Assembly: GCF_025971925.1 (NCBI RefSeq)
Contig: NZ_JAPDHV010000001.1
Span: forward strand, 496,001-560,000
Direction: 5' to 3'
DNA: 64,000 nt
Source of the DNA: Chryseobacterium oryctis
Lineage (GTDB): Bacteria; Bacteroidota; Bacteroidia; Flavobacteriales; Weeksellaceae
Of the stretch, positions 49,579 to 56,736 are shown piece by piece. Numbering within the stretch: position 1 is the first letter of the stretch; the number at the start of each line of letters is the position of its first letter. Both the position numbers and the translations under genes were made by a program. The notes below the pieces were generated by a model. That model searched no databases and was not told the origin of the DNA. It worked only from the letters and a program-made list of their open reading frames with translations.

Positions 49579-49608
49579 CAGCGTGTCGCTGAGACAATTT
49601 AATATATT

Positions 49609-49639
49609 AACCGTTCTGATTTTCAGAGCGGTTTTTTTT
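49609..49639 (+). terminator. Terminator of groESL
   Basis: Hairpin AACCGTTCTGA-TTT-TCAGAGCGGTT (one mismatch-like G-T pair) followed by seven T's. Confidence 0.93.
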
Positions 49640-49680
49640 ATTCTGTAGACAGCTTTTTTGTTTATCTCTGATTATTATAA

Positions 49681-49800
49681 TTGCGTTTATCCAAAAACAT
49701 TTAAAAATAAATCACTGTATCACAATAATTTACATAAAATAAAAATTAAATAAACGCATATTTATATGTTTGATATTAACGCAATGCGTATATTTAGACG
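49681..49800 (+). promoter_or_regulatory. Left boundary of the cassette array, possible attI-like/leader region
   Basis: Unlike every other cassette start, the first cassette is not preceded by the ~200-bp site. Instead there is a palindrome TAAATAAACGCAT (49747-49759) / ATGCGTATATTTA (49784-49796, one mismatch) and repeated AACGCA/TGCGT motifs at 49682, 49753, 49778 and 49785, ending 4 bp before the cassette start at 49800. A promoter-like TTG (49770-49772) and TATATTTA (49789-49796) point into the array. The sequence could be an attI-type site with a cassette promoter; this is inference. Confidence 0.4.
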
Positions 49801-49828
49801 TTATACGACATTTTACAACAGCACGTCT

Positions 49829-50410
49829 ATGAAGAATATTTTCATTTTTATTTTAACTATATCATTTTTATTAAGTTGTAAACAAACTGAAAATAAAAGT
49901 GCTGAAATTTTAAATAAAGAAAACAAAAGCCTCGAAGAAAAATTTATTCCAAAATATGGGAAATCTTTTTTTGAATTTGATGAAATAGAATATTATCATA
50001 CTGACATTTCTGAAGATAAAGCAATGGATTTATTAGATACACAAAATAAATCGAAAAATGACAAGTTAAAGTTTGAAATTATTCTTGATGAAAAGCCAAC
50101 AAATTTGAAAAGTTTAAGTTTTATAAGCAAATTAACTGAAATAGGATTTACGAAATCATCAATTCATAAATCTAAATTTAAAGATATCAAACAAATTTTT
50201 ACTGAAAAAACTGTTTATGAGAGTTATGCAGCAGCTTGTATTGCTGTTTATAGAGATATATTAGTTTTTAAAAAAGATAAAGAAATTATTGGTTTATGTA
50301 AAATTTGTTTTGATTGTCGATTATTCCGAATTGTTGGAACAGATTCAAATACTGAAAATTTTGGTCAAGATGGAGATTTTGAAAAACTTGCGAAATTATT
50401 AAAAGAGTAA
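49829..50410 (+). CDS. Cassette 1: orphan lipoprotein, 193 aa
   Basis: No family is recognised. The start MKNIFIFILTISFLLSC gives a lipoprotein signal with Cys17; a longer open frame back to 49766 runs through the array boundary and is rejected. The mature protein is rich in Lys and Glu, with FIPKYGKSFFEFDEIEYYH near its start and a cysteine group CKICFDCRLFRIVG near the C-terminus. It is the only gene of the cassette at 49800-50612 and reads toward the site at its end, as cassette genes normally do. Confidence 0.7.
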   Translation: MKNIFIFILTISFLLSCKQTENKSAEILNKENKSLEEKFIPKYGKSFFEFDEIEYYHTDISEDKAMDLLDTQNKSKNDKLKFEIILDEKPTNLKSLSFISKLTEIGFTKSSIHKSKFKDIKQIFTEKTVYESYAAACIAVYRDILVFKKDKEIIGLCKICFDCRLFRIVGTDSNTENFGQDGDFEKLAKLLKE

Positions 50411-50422
50411 TATAAAAAAAAC

Positions 50423-50622
50423 GTCGTATAACATAGGCTTTGCAAAATGCGGGGTTAAAGTCAATGTTGGACTTATAATTTATTTTAGCCGCAACTGCTT
50501 TTCATATTGTTTTTTTTCTTTAATTTAGACAATCTGAAAAAGCATTTGCTTCGTTTACGAATTCTTGAACTTTTAGTTCTTCGAATTCCCGCACTTCGCA
50601 AAGCCTTTTTCCGTTAGCTGTA
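50423..50622 (+). repeat. Cassette-end site A (attC-like, 200 bp)
   Basis: Left half: GTCGTATAAC, ATA, GGCTTTGC, AAAA, TGCGGGG. Right half: CCCGCA, CTTC, GCAAAGCC, TTTTTCC, GTTAGCTGTA. The stem GGCTTTGC/GCAAAGCC replaces GTATTGGC/GCCAATAC of the other sites, so both arms changed together, which is evidence for a folded form. A second nested stem (GCTTTTCA.. with ..TGAAAAAGC) lies in the centre. Confidence 0.82.
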
Positions 50623-50664
50623 ATCTCAAAAATAAGATTCCGTATAATATTTACTCAATAAAAA

Positions 50665-51099
50665 ATGAACAAGTTTTCAAAAATTATTCTAATAATTTTC
50701 GGCGTATTAATTTTTGGTTTTATCGTATTTATTGCAATCATTTATTCTGCTTTTAATTTTAATGATATGTGCGGAACTAAACTTATAAAAACAGAATATT
50801 CTCCAGATAAAAAATCTAAAATAATTATATTCTCACAGAATTGTGGAGCAATTTCTGATTTTTCAACACAAATAAGTATTGTAGATGTAGATTACAAATT
50901 GAAAGAAAATGATATTGGGAATATTTTTAGTGCAGATTCAGATCATCACAAAGCAAAAATGAATGGAGAAATAATTGAATTAAATACAAAATGGAAAAAT
51001 AATGATACGATTGAAATTGAATATGCTGAAAACTCAAGAATTTTCAAAAATGAAAAAGAAATGAATGGAATTATTATTATGTACAAACAAAATAAATAA
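50665..51099 (+). CDS. Cassette 2: small membrane-anchored protein, 144 aa
   Basis: One N-terminal membrane helix (IILIIFGVLIFGFIVFIAIIY, written in full as residues about 7-27) and an outside domain of about 115 residues. The stretch SQNCGAISDFSTQISIVDVD recalls small hypothetical proteins with a Cys-Gly-Ala ... FSTQISI motif (DUF5412-like), which are of unknown function; two cysteines may form a disulfide. It is the sole gene of the cassette 50613-51301. Confidence 0.65.
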   Translation: MNKFSKIILIIFGVLIFGFIVFIAIIYSAFNFNDMCGTKLIKTEYSPDKKSKIIIFSQNCGAISDFSTQISIVDVDYKLKENDIGNIFSADSDHHKAKMNGEIIELNTKWKNNDTIEIEYAENSRIFKNEKEMNGIIIMYKQNK

Positions 51100-51111
51100 T
51101 CAGAAAGAGAC

Positions 51112-51311
51112 TACAGCTAACATTGTATTGGCAAAATGCGGGTTTAAATTCTAAGTTGAACTACTCTACTTTTTTAGCCGCCAATATTTTCCAATTCCAC
51201 ATTTTTAATTAACTTAGTTCCATTGAAAAAATATTGGCTACTATTGGTCTGAACTTGAACTTTCGTTCAAATTAAGCCCGCACTTCGCCAATACTTTTTC
51301 CGTTATCGGTC
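51112..51311 (+). repeat. Cassette-end site B (attC-like, 200 bp)
   Basis: Left half: TACAGCTAAC, ATT, GTATTGGC, AAAA, TGCGGG. Right half: CCCGCA, CTTC, GCCAATAC, TTTTTCC, GTTATCGGTC. It is the best-preserved full site. The interior holds a second stem AGCCGCCAATATTTT.. with ..AAAATATTGGCT. The left end pairs with the start of cassette 2, while the right end pairs with the end of cassette 3, 4.2 kb away. Confidence 0.85.
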
Positions 51312-51368
51312 ATTCTATGGGCGACCGTGCTAACATCAACAGACAGACAAAACAGACGAACATTTGTT

Positions 51369-51376
51369 TATATTTG
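51369..51376 (+). promoter_or_regulatory. -7 element of the restriction endonuclease gene
   Basis: TATATTTG fits TAnnTTTG, 34 bp before the start codon and inside cassette 3. It indicates that this cassette carries its own promoter instead of depending on read-through. A -33 TTG at the normal distance is missing. Confidence 0.45.
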
Positions 51377-51410
51377 TATATTCAAATCTATATGATACGC
51401 AATAAATTAA

Positions 51411-53396
51411 ATGAAACTTAGAATACACGGAGATAACATAATTGAAAGTGAAAGAGCATTATCCTTAATAGCACTTGCTTACAACGCAAATGTTGTAGCG
51501 AAAAGTAAAAACATAATTGTTCCGTCCTACTCTATTCTGAACAAAAACAAAGAAATTTTTGAAGTTGAATTATTAGGAGGACACAACCGTTGGAATGTGA
51601 ATTTCAATACAGAACTTACAAAGTACGGTGCTCCATTACGAGAAGCTACTGACGCATACATTACCAAAGTTTCCAAAGACAATAAAACCGAAGAACTTTT
51701 ACTCGCGATTGAATTTTGCAACGCATTACCAGCAGGGAATAACGCTTGGCAGCGGAACGGCAGAGCCGTTACTTGTGCTGAAATCGGAATTCCGTATTTC
51801 TACTTTGCCGAAATCGGAGGAGTTGAGTTAGACGGAGATAGAAAGGTAAAAGCTCCTCGTTTCCCAAACCCGATTGTGCCATTTTCTTACATCACTTCTT
51901 CCAAATCCTTAAATGTAGTTTGTGTTCCGATTTACGAGCCACACCCTGCAATTACTAACGAACTACGCAAAAAGTTTACGCATATTTTCGGAAAGGAAGC
52001 AAGTTTGAATTTGCTAAAATCAATTATTGAGCAAAGTCAAACAACCAAAGCTATGGACGTTCTGATTGAGAAAGGAACAACACTTGTAAAAATCCTTTCG
52101 AACGACAGAAAACGAGTTGATACATTTCGGGCATTGGAGTGGGAAGAATTTTTAAAAATTTCATCAGGACAGAAAAAAGCGGAATGGATTAAAAACCACC
52201 CGAACAAACAAATTTGGAGAAAAAAGTCATCAGACAAAGTAAAAGTTACAGATACATTCAAAACACTTTTGAAAAAAACGCAGGAACTTAATTTACTTTC
52301 AATTGGCGCAAAAGAAATTCCGATTTGTCTTGTAGCGAATGGTAATGTAAAAAAGTTTGCCTCACTTCTAAAAGAAATTTATCCTGCAGATAAAGTCGAT
52401 GATTTGGCTAACGTAATTGAGAAGAAAAATAAACCCTTAATCATTGTTTGGATTACAGGATTCAAACCAAGAGGAGATGACTCTCGTCCAGACAGAGGAC
52501 TTGTACCACTTGCAAGAATGTTATTTGGTAATGACATTGATATTTTAACGATTGTTTTTGGACCCGCAGGAAAACAAACATGGAAAACATTCAGCGAAAA
52601 TCCTACAAAACTTCTAACAAGTAATGGACTTTGGCAAGCTGTTTTGAATTTGAGCAATTATGTTTTAGCCGATAGTGCAACTTCTGAATATGGAGTTTTG
52701 GCAAATATTGTAAACAGAAATTTAGAACGAAAAAATGTAAAGGTTGTATTCAGTTCTGCCAAACCAAGCGGAATCTATGGAGAACACGATGTTGATACAG
52801 CCATTCATACATTATTTTCAAGACAATTAAGTTCAAATATTTTTGAATCAATGTGCAATCCGCCCGGTGGAGATTGGAGCGGAATTTCGTATTTTGACTT
52901 TTCTGATAAAACAGAATATCGCTGGACTTCGTTACCAAGAGTTTCTGAAATAAAAGCAAAACGTCCCGACCATATTATTCAAATTCACACCACAAAAGAA
53001 GAAATATTTCTGGTCATTGAATCAAAAAACAAAGCAAAAGATTTAGATGAAAATATAGGTTGGCGATTAACTGAATATGTGAATGTATTATTCAAAATCC
53101 CACCAACTGCATACAAGCCAAATAAACAAGATTGGCAATCATTTACAGGTAAAAAATCTCCACTGACAAATGCTGTTACTTATTCAGGTGGCTCATTTAT
53201 TTACAAAAGTTTGGAAGAAATGAAAAACGAAATGCAAGAGGGAAAATTAGATTTTATTCTTGCTTTCGAGTTCAGAAATGACGGAACTGAAACAATTGGA
53301 CACCTTTTACTTTCAGACAAAAGCCAATTCTTGAACTCCATTTTTACTGATATTGTTTCGCAATTCAACGGAAGTTTCAAAATTAAAATATACTGA
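51411..53396 (+). CDS. Cassette 3: restriction endonuclease, 661 aa
   Basis: Predicted DNA-cutting partner of the two methyltransferases encoded opposite it. A PD-(D/E)xK nuclease pattern is visible near the C-terminus: PD at 519-520 and ESK at 537-539 in IFLVIESKNK. The N-terminal part (about 1-250) has no recognised domain but contains ALPAGNNAWQRNGRAV, and the middle (about 330-480) shows VWITGFKPRGDDSRPDRGLVP. The length exceeds simple type IIP enzymes. No specificity can be assigned. Its last 84 bp overlap the end of the D12-class methyltransferase gene on the other strand. Confidence 0.8.
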   Translation: MKLRIHGDNIIESERALSLIALAYNANVVAKSKNIIVPSYSILNKNKEIFEVELLGGHNRWNVNFNTELTKYGAPLREATDAYITKVSKDNKTEELLLAIEFCNALPAGNNAWQRNGRAVTCAEIGIPYFYFAEIGGVELDGDRKVKAPRFPNPIVPFSYITSSKSLNVVCVPIYEPHPAITNELRKKFTHIFGKEASLNLLKSIIEQSQTTKAMDVLIEKGTTLVKILSNDRKRVDTFRALEWEEFLKISSGQKKAEWIKNHPNKQIWRKKSSDKVKVTDTFKTLLKKTQELNLLSIGAKEIPICLVANGNVKKFASLLKEIYPADKVDDLANVIEKKNKPLIIVWITGFKPRGDDSRPDRGLVPLARMLFGNDIDILTIVFGPAGKQTWKTFSENPTKLLTSNGLWQAVLNLSNYVLADSATSEYGVLANIVNRNLERKNVKVVFSSAKPSGIYGEHDVDTAIHTLFSRQLSSNIFESMCNPPGGDWSGISYFDFSDKTEYRWTSLPRVSEIKAKRPDHIIQIHTTKEEIFLVIESKNKAKDLDENIGWRLTEYVNVLFKIPPTAYKPNKQDWQSFTGKKSPLTNAVTYSGGSFIYKSLEEMKNEMQEGKLDFILAFEFRNDGTETIGHLLLSDKSQFLNSIFTDIVSQFNGSFKIKIY

Positions 53397-54200
53397 TTCG
53401 TAAATGGCATCAATACTTGTTTTCATTGATTTTGTAAAAGGAGAATTTCCTGTTTTAATTTCGGTTTTATGTTTGTATAATTCTGTTGGCAACTGATAAT
53501 CGTATTCACGATTTCCAGCAGTTCCGTCAAAAGTTAAAATCCATTTTGCGCCAACAGAATTTAATCGTTCTAATTCGGCATAAAAATCGTCAAGGTTAAA
53601 TTCTGTTTTTGTGTAACGGTCTTTAGTTCCACCATAAGGCGGGTCAAGAAATACAAAATCGTTTTTGTCAGCATCTGCCAAAGTTTGGCGATAATCGCAA
53701 TTCAAAAATTCGACATCACGAATATAATGACTCCATTTTAAAATAACTTCTTTTAATCTATTTGGATTTATACCAGGACGGTTTTTGTGCATTGAATTAT
53801 TAAATTCTCCGTTTGTATTGTAACGTATCAAGCCGTTTACACAAGTTCGTGTGAGAAATAAAAAATCAAATTCATTCTTTGTATTATTGAAATTATCGCG
53901 AACTTCATAATAAACATTGTGTCCTTCATCTTGCAATCTTTCCCAACGATTTTTGTATTCTTCTGCAACTTGTTCAGGATTGTTTTTTATCTGATTCCAT
54001 AGCTTTACCAATTCGGGAATTATATCGCTTGCAACTGCATTTGGTATTTGACGAAAAGGCAACATTGCACCACCGCCAATAAACGGCTCAATATATCTTT
54101 TTTGATTTGCAATGTGTCGACTCAACTCGGGAGCAACATATCTTTTACTTCCCGACCATTTGATAACAGGCTCAACAATATTTTTGGGTTTAATAATCAT
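53313..54200 (-). CDS. Cassette 3: D12-class adenine-specific DNA methyltransferase
   Basis: A 295-residue N6-adenine methyltransferase of the Dam/DpnM (alpha, D12) class. Motif I is FIGGGAML at residues 40-47, preceded by the family opening EPVIKWSGSKRYVAPEL, and the catalytic motif IV is DPPY at 186-189. It probably protects one strand or one form of the endonuclease target. Its start overlaps the stop of the second methyltransferase gene by four bases (ATGA type), and its 3' end overlaps the endonuclease gene tail-to-tail. Confidence 0.93.
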   Translation of the reverse strand: MIIKPKNIVEPVIKWSGSKRYVAPELSRHIANQKRYIEPFIGGGAMLPFRQIPNAVASDIIPELVKLWNQIKNNPEQVAEEYKNRWERLQDEGHNVYYEVRDNFNNTKNEFDFLFLTRTCVNGLIRYNTNGEFNNSMHKNRPGINPNRLKEVILKWSHYIRDVEFLNCDYRQTLADADKNDFVFLDPPYGGTKDRYTKTEFNLDDFYAELERLNSVGAKWILTFDGTAGNREYDYQLPTELYKHKTEIKTGNSPFTKSMKTSIDAIYESVYFNFETSVELRNNISKNGVQELAFV

Positions 54201-55030
54201 ACAAATAGTTGGCTTTTAATTTTACTTTCTTCAAACAACAATCTTTCTTTGGCAAGTTCAAAATATTCTTCGTTGGTTTCAAATCCAACAGCTTGCATTC
54301 CGTATTTCATTCCTGCAATCATTTCTGTTCCCGAACCTGCAAACGGAACAAGCAATTTACCACCTTTAATTCCTGAAATCATCAACAATCTTTCCGATAC
54401 TCTAAGCGGTTTTTGTGTTGGGTGCGTTCCAAAACTTAATTCATCTTTGCTTTTGTTGTTAGGAATATCCCAAACGGTTCTAAGTTGTTTATCAGCTTCT
54501 TTCATATTATCGCCTTCAAACTTTGCTCGTTTTACATCATCATAATTGAAATTGTATTTTCGTTGCTTTTCACCACCTGTATGAACCCACAAAATAGTTT
54601 CATGACTTGCCGTTAATCGTCTTGCCGACAAATTCGGAAACGCATTGCGTTTATACCAAGTTACTTCATTGATAATTTCTAAACCTAATAATTGACAAAG
54701 CACATTCACAAAACCCGAATTGTGATAAGTTGCATGAATCCAAATTGAACCTGTTGGCTTTACTAATCTTTTTAATTGTGTAAGCCATTGATGAGTGCTT
54801 TTAAAAATATCGTTTCCTGTAAGCAAATCCCATTCTTCATTGTTCAATTTCCAATTTCCACCAAAACCATTTATTTTTTTATCACTTTCATAGTTCCATT
54901 TGGCAGAAGTTGCCGCACCATACGGAGGGTCACAAATTGCCAAATCAAAAGAGTTTTCAGGCAAAGCCGACAAGCCTTGTATAGCATCTTCCAAATGCAA
55001 CTCAAAATTATCTGTAATCAGTTTTTTCAT
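54197..55030 (-). CDS. Cassette 3: beta-class DNA methyltransferase
   Basis: A 277-residue N6-adenine/N4-cytosine methyltransferase of the beta class: catalytic DPPY at residues 34-37 near the N-terminus and the SAM-binding motif PFAGSG at 229-234 near the C-terminus, the reverse order of its D12-class neighbour. Aspartate in DPPY favours adenine as target. Pairing a D12 and a beta enzyme is known from DpnII-type systems and from systems with asymmetric recognition sites. It lies in an operon between the controller gene and the D12 gene, overlapping both by four bases. Confidence 0.93.
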   Translation of the reverse strand: MKKLITDNFELHLEDAIQGLSALPENSFDLAICDPPYGAATSAKWNYESDKKINGFGGNWKLNNEEWDLLTGNDIFKSTHQWLTQLKRLVKPTGSIWIHATYHNSGFVNVLCQLLGLEIINEVTWYKRNAFPNLSARRLTASHETILWVHTGGEKQRKYNFNYDDVKRAKFEGDNMKEADKQLRTVWDIPNNKSKDELSFGTHPTQKPLRVSERLLMISGIKGGKLLVPFAGSGTEMIAGMKYGMQAVGFETNEEYFELAKERLLFEESKIKSQLFV

Positions 55031-55335
55031 TTCTTAATATATGGTGTTATTTGCTCCATTACTAAATTGACAGCCTCATAAGTTGTGTCATTTACTCCGT
55101 ATTCTTTAATAATTCTTTCAGCAGTTGCTTTAATTTTCAAATCAGTTTCAGCAACTTTGTAATGCTTGGCTAACTTTTTTATTTGTTCGGCTGTTGGTAA
55201 TCTTTCGCCTCTTTCCAACTTGCTCAACAAAGGCGAGTCAATATCTGTTCCAACTGAAACTTGATGCAAGGTTTGACCTTTACCCTTTCGGAGTTCCCTT
55301 AAATATTGACCTAATTCGGAGTTTAAGATTTTCAT
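55027..55335 (-). CDS. Cassette 3: XRE-type controller protein of the R-M system
   Basis: A 102-residue helix-turn-helix protein (about residues 5-60: LGQYLRELRKGKGQTLHQVS, then DIDSPLLSKLERGERLP). First gene of a three-gene minus-strand operon with both methyltransferases, the usual place of a controller (C) protein that times methylase and nuclease expression. The -7 element TAAATTTG ends only four bases before its ATG, so the mRNA is probably leaderless, as for several known C-protein genes. Confidence 0.85.
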   Translation of the reverse strand: MKILNSELGQYLRELRKGKGQTLHQVSVGTDIDSPLLSKLERGERLPTAEQIKKLAKHYKVAETDLKIKATAERIIKEYGVNDTTYEAVNLVMEQITPYIKK

Positions 55336-55339
55336 TTTG

Positions 55340-55368
55340 CAAATTTACGACTTGTCAAGATTTGACAA
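55340..55368 (-). promoter_or_regulatory. Promoter and candidate operator of the R-M controller operon
   Basis: On the minus strand TTG (55366-55368), an 18-bp spacer and TAAATTTG (55340-55347) form a good Bacteroidota promoter. Overlapping its -33 end is the inverted repeat TTGTCA-AGATT-TGACAA (55352-55368), a plausible binding site for the controller protein that would repress or time its own operon. Confidence 0.7.
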
Positions 55369-55467
55369 AAATAAACAAATATTCTGAACTGACAAAGAAA
55401 AATTACAAAAAAGTTATTAACAGTAATCACGACAAAAAGCAATAAACTCAACGACCGAAAGAAGAAC

Positions 55468-55670
55468 GACCGATAACATGGTATTGCCAAAAGCGGGGCT
55501 GAATGGCTAAGTTGAAAGTTTGTGCATTTATTCCGCCAAAAACGAATTTTATTCGTTTTTTATTTTTAAATTTAACTCATAAAAATTCGTTTTGGCTCGC
55601 CTCGGTGCAAAATCGAAACTATAGGCTTCGATTTCCCCGCCTTCGGCAATACCTAAAACGTTCTTGTGAC
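55468..55670 (+). repeat. Cassette-end site C (attC-like, about 203 bp)
   Basis: Left half: GACCGATAAC, AT, GGTATTGCC, AAAA, GCGGGG. Right half: CCCCGC, CTTC, GGCAATACC, TAAAAC, GTTCTTGTGAC. The stem pairs GGTATTGCC with GGCAATACC, again changed on both arms relative to site B. The interior is unlike that of A, B and H and contains its own hairpin (AACGAATTTTATTCGTT). The right-hand core reads GTTC instead of GTTA. Confidence 0.75.
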
Positions 55671-55698
55671 ATCTCCCTTCGGTCGCTGTCGCAAGAAC
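55660..55698 (+). repeat. Gene-less mini-cassette between sites C and D
   Basis: GTTCTTGTGACA (55660-55671) is complementary to TGTCGCAAGAAC (55687-55698) over 12 positions including one G-T pair, with only 15 bases between. It has the end pairing of a cassette but no gene. It may be a relic of a cassette that lost its gene, or simply a hairpin inside one compound site. Confidence 0.5.
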
Positions 55699-55838
55699 AA
55701 TTGGCTCGACTTCGTCGAATGTTTTACGAAACGACCGAACGGTCGCCTCGCAGAACATTCGCCTTTGCAAAAATTTTTTCTTCAAGAGCAAAGCTCTCTC
55801 TAAAAAACTTCGCAAAGCCGAGCCAATCGTTAGCTGTA
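55688..55838 (+). repeat. Cassette-end site D (shorter, about 150 bp)
   Basis: Inner stem ATTGGCTCG (55700-55708) pairs with CGAGCCAAT (55819-55827), nine perfect pairs, and the site ends one base later in GTTAGCTGTA. The TTTTTCC spacer and the GCGGGG/CCCCGC stem of the other sites are missing. Interior hairpins (CGAATGTTTTACG.., AGAGCAAAGCTCT) fill the rest. Together with site C it occupies the 516 bp between the controller gene and cassette 4. Confidence 0.55.
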
Positions 55839-55851
55839 ATTTCAGAAAACC

Positions 55852-56577
55852 ATGCATAAATTAAATATTTTTCTATTTTTCTTACTATTATCATTTAAAG
55901 CTTTTGCTCAAGCATATAATAATGATTGTAGTGATTTTATAAAAAATGAAAAGATAAAATTGCAAAATTTCACAACTAAAGAATCTCAAAATCAAGAAAA
56001 ATTTCACTTGTTAAGAAATACAATTTTCAACCAAATTACAAAAGAAGATTTACCATTGGTTGATCTTAAAGTTTCAGTAGTCTCTGATATTTATGCCAAT
56101 GATGTAATTAAGGATTGTAAATCGACTTCAACTTTACATTCAGATAAAATGTCCTTTTTAGACAGTATTTTTTGGAATGATAATACATTTGAATTTTTGA
56201 GAAAAAAGTATCAAAAAAATATTATCCCGATAATAAATTATGGTTCAGGAATATATATTACAGAAGAAAATAGAAAGAGTTTCAATCTTGATTATATGCA
56301 AAATTTTTCAAAAATGTTTTCTGAGAGAGATAATTCTGAAATATATTATTTTCCGAGGAGTAAAAATTCTAAAAAATTACCGAACCTCAATGGGAATTTC
56401 CAAAGAATTGTGATTAATTTTGGAAGGTATGAAAGAGAAGATTTAGTTCTTATTGAGACAATATCTTCTGTTGGAAACAAAATAACAAGAATATCGAAAA
56501 CTTATCGTTATGAAAATAACAAATGGTTAAAGATTGAGTGTTTGAAAATAGTAAATTCCTCAAAGGTAAAATGTTAA
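55852..56577 (+). CDS. Cassette 4: hypothetical secreted protein, 241 aa
   Basis: No family is recognised. Signal peptide with LNIFLFFLLLSFKAFAQ, so the protein is exported. The mature part has a CSDF motif just after cleavage, a CKSTSTLHSDKMSFLDSIFW segment in the middle and beta-rich C-terminal strands (NFQRIVINFGRYEREDLVLI, then WLKIECLKI). Single gene of the cassette opening at 55829; start codon 23 bp inside the cassette. Confidence 0.65.
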   Translation: MHKLNIFLFFLLLSFKAFAQAYNNDCSDFIKNEKIKLQNFTTKESQNQEKFHLLRNTIFNQITKEDLPLVDLKVSVVSDIYANDVIKDCKSTSTLHSDKMSFLDSIFWNDNTFEFLRKKYQKNIIPIINYGSGIYITEENRKSFNLDYMQNFSKMFSERDNSEIYYFPRSKNSKKLPNLNGNFQRIVINFGRYEREDLVLIETISSVGNKITRISKTYRYENNKWLKIECLKIVNSSKVKC

Positions 56578-56583
56578 AGAAAC

Positions 56584-56714
56584 TACAGCTAACATTGTAT
56601 TGGCAAAATGCGGGGAGAAGTGCAAAATTGAAAAGCAGATTTTCTATTCCGCCAATATTTTCCAATTCCACATTTTTGATTAACTTAATTACATTGAAAA
56701 AGTATTGGCAGAAA
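56584..56714 (+). repeat. Cassette-end site E (right half deleted)
   Basis: The left half (TACAGCTAAC, ATT, GTATTGGC, AAAA, TGCGGGG) and the centre are intact, but the site stops at AAAAAGTATTGGC and joins GCAGAAATTTT, the start of cassette 5. The CCCGCA-CTTC-GCCAATAC-TTTTTCC-GTTA part is absent, fitting a deletion of about 70 bp. Confidence 0.7.
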
Positions 56715-56736
56715 TTTTAAAAACTCACATTATGTT

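Noticed and set aside
55503..55859. Open frames on both strands (about 100-118 codons) between the controller gene and cassette 4
   Set aside because: They lie within the palindromic sites C and D; the palindromes create mirrored open frames without a credible start or domain.
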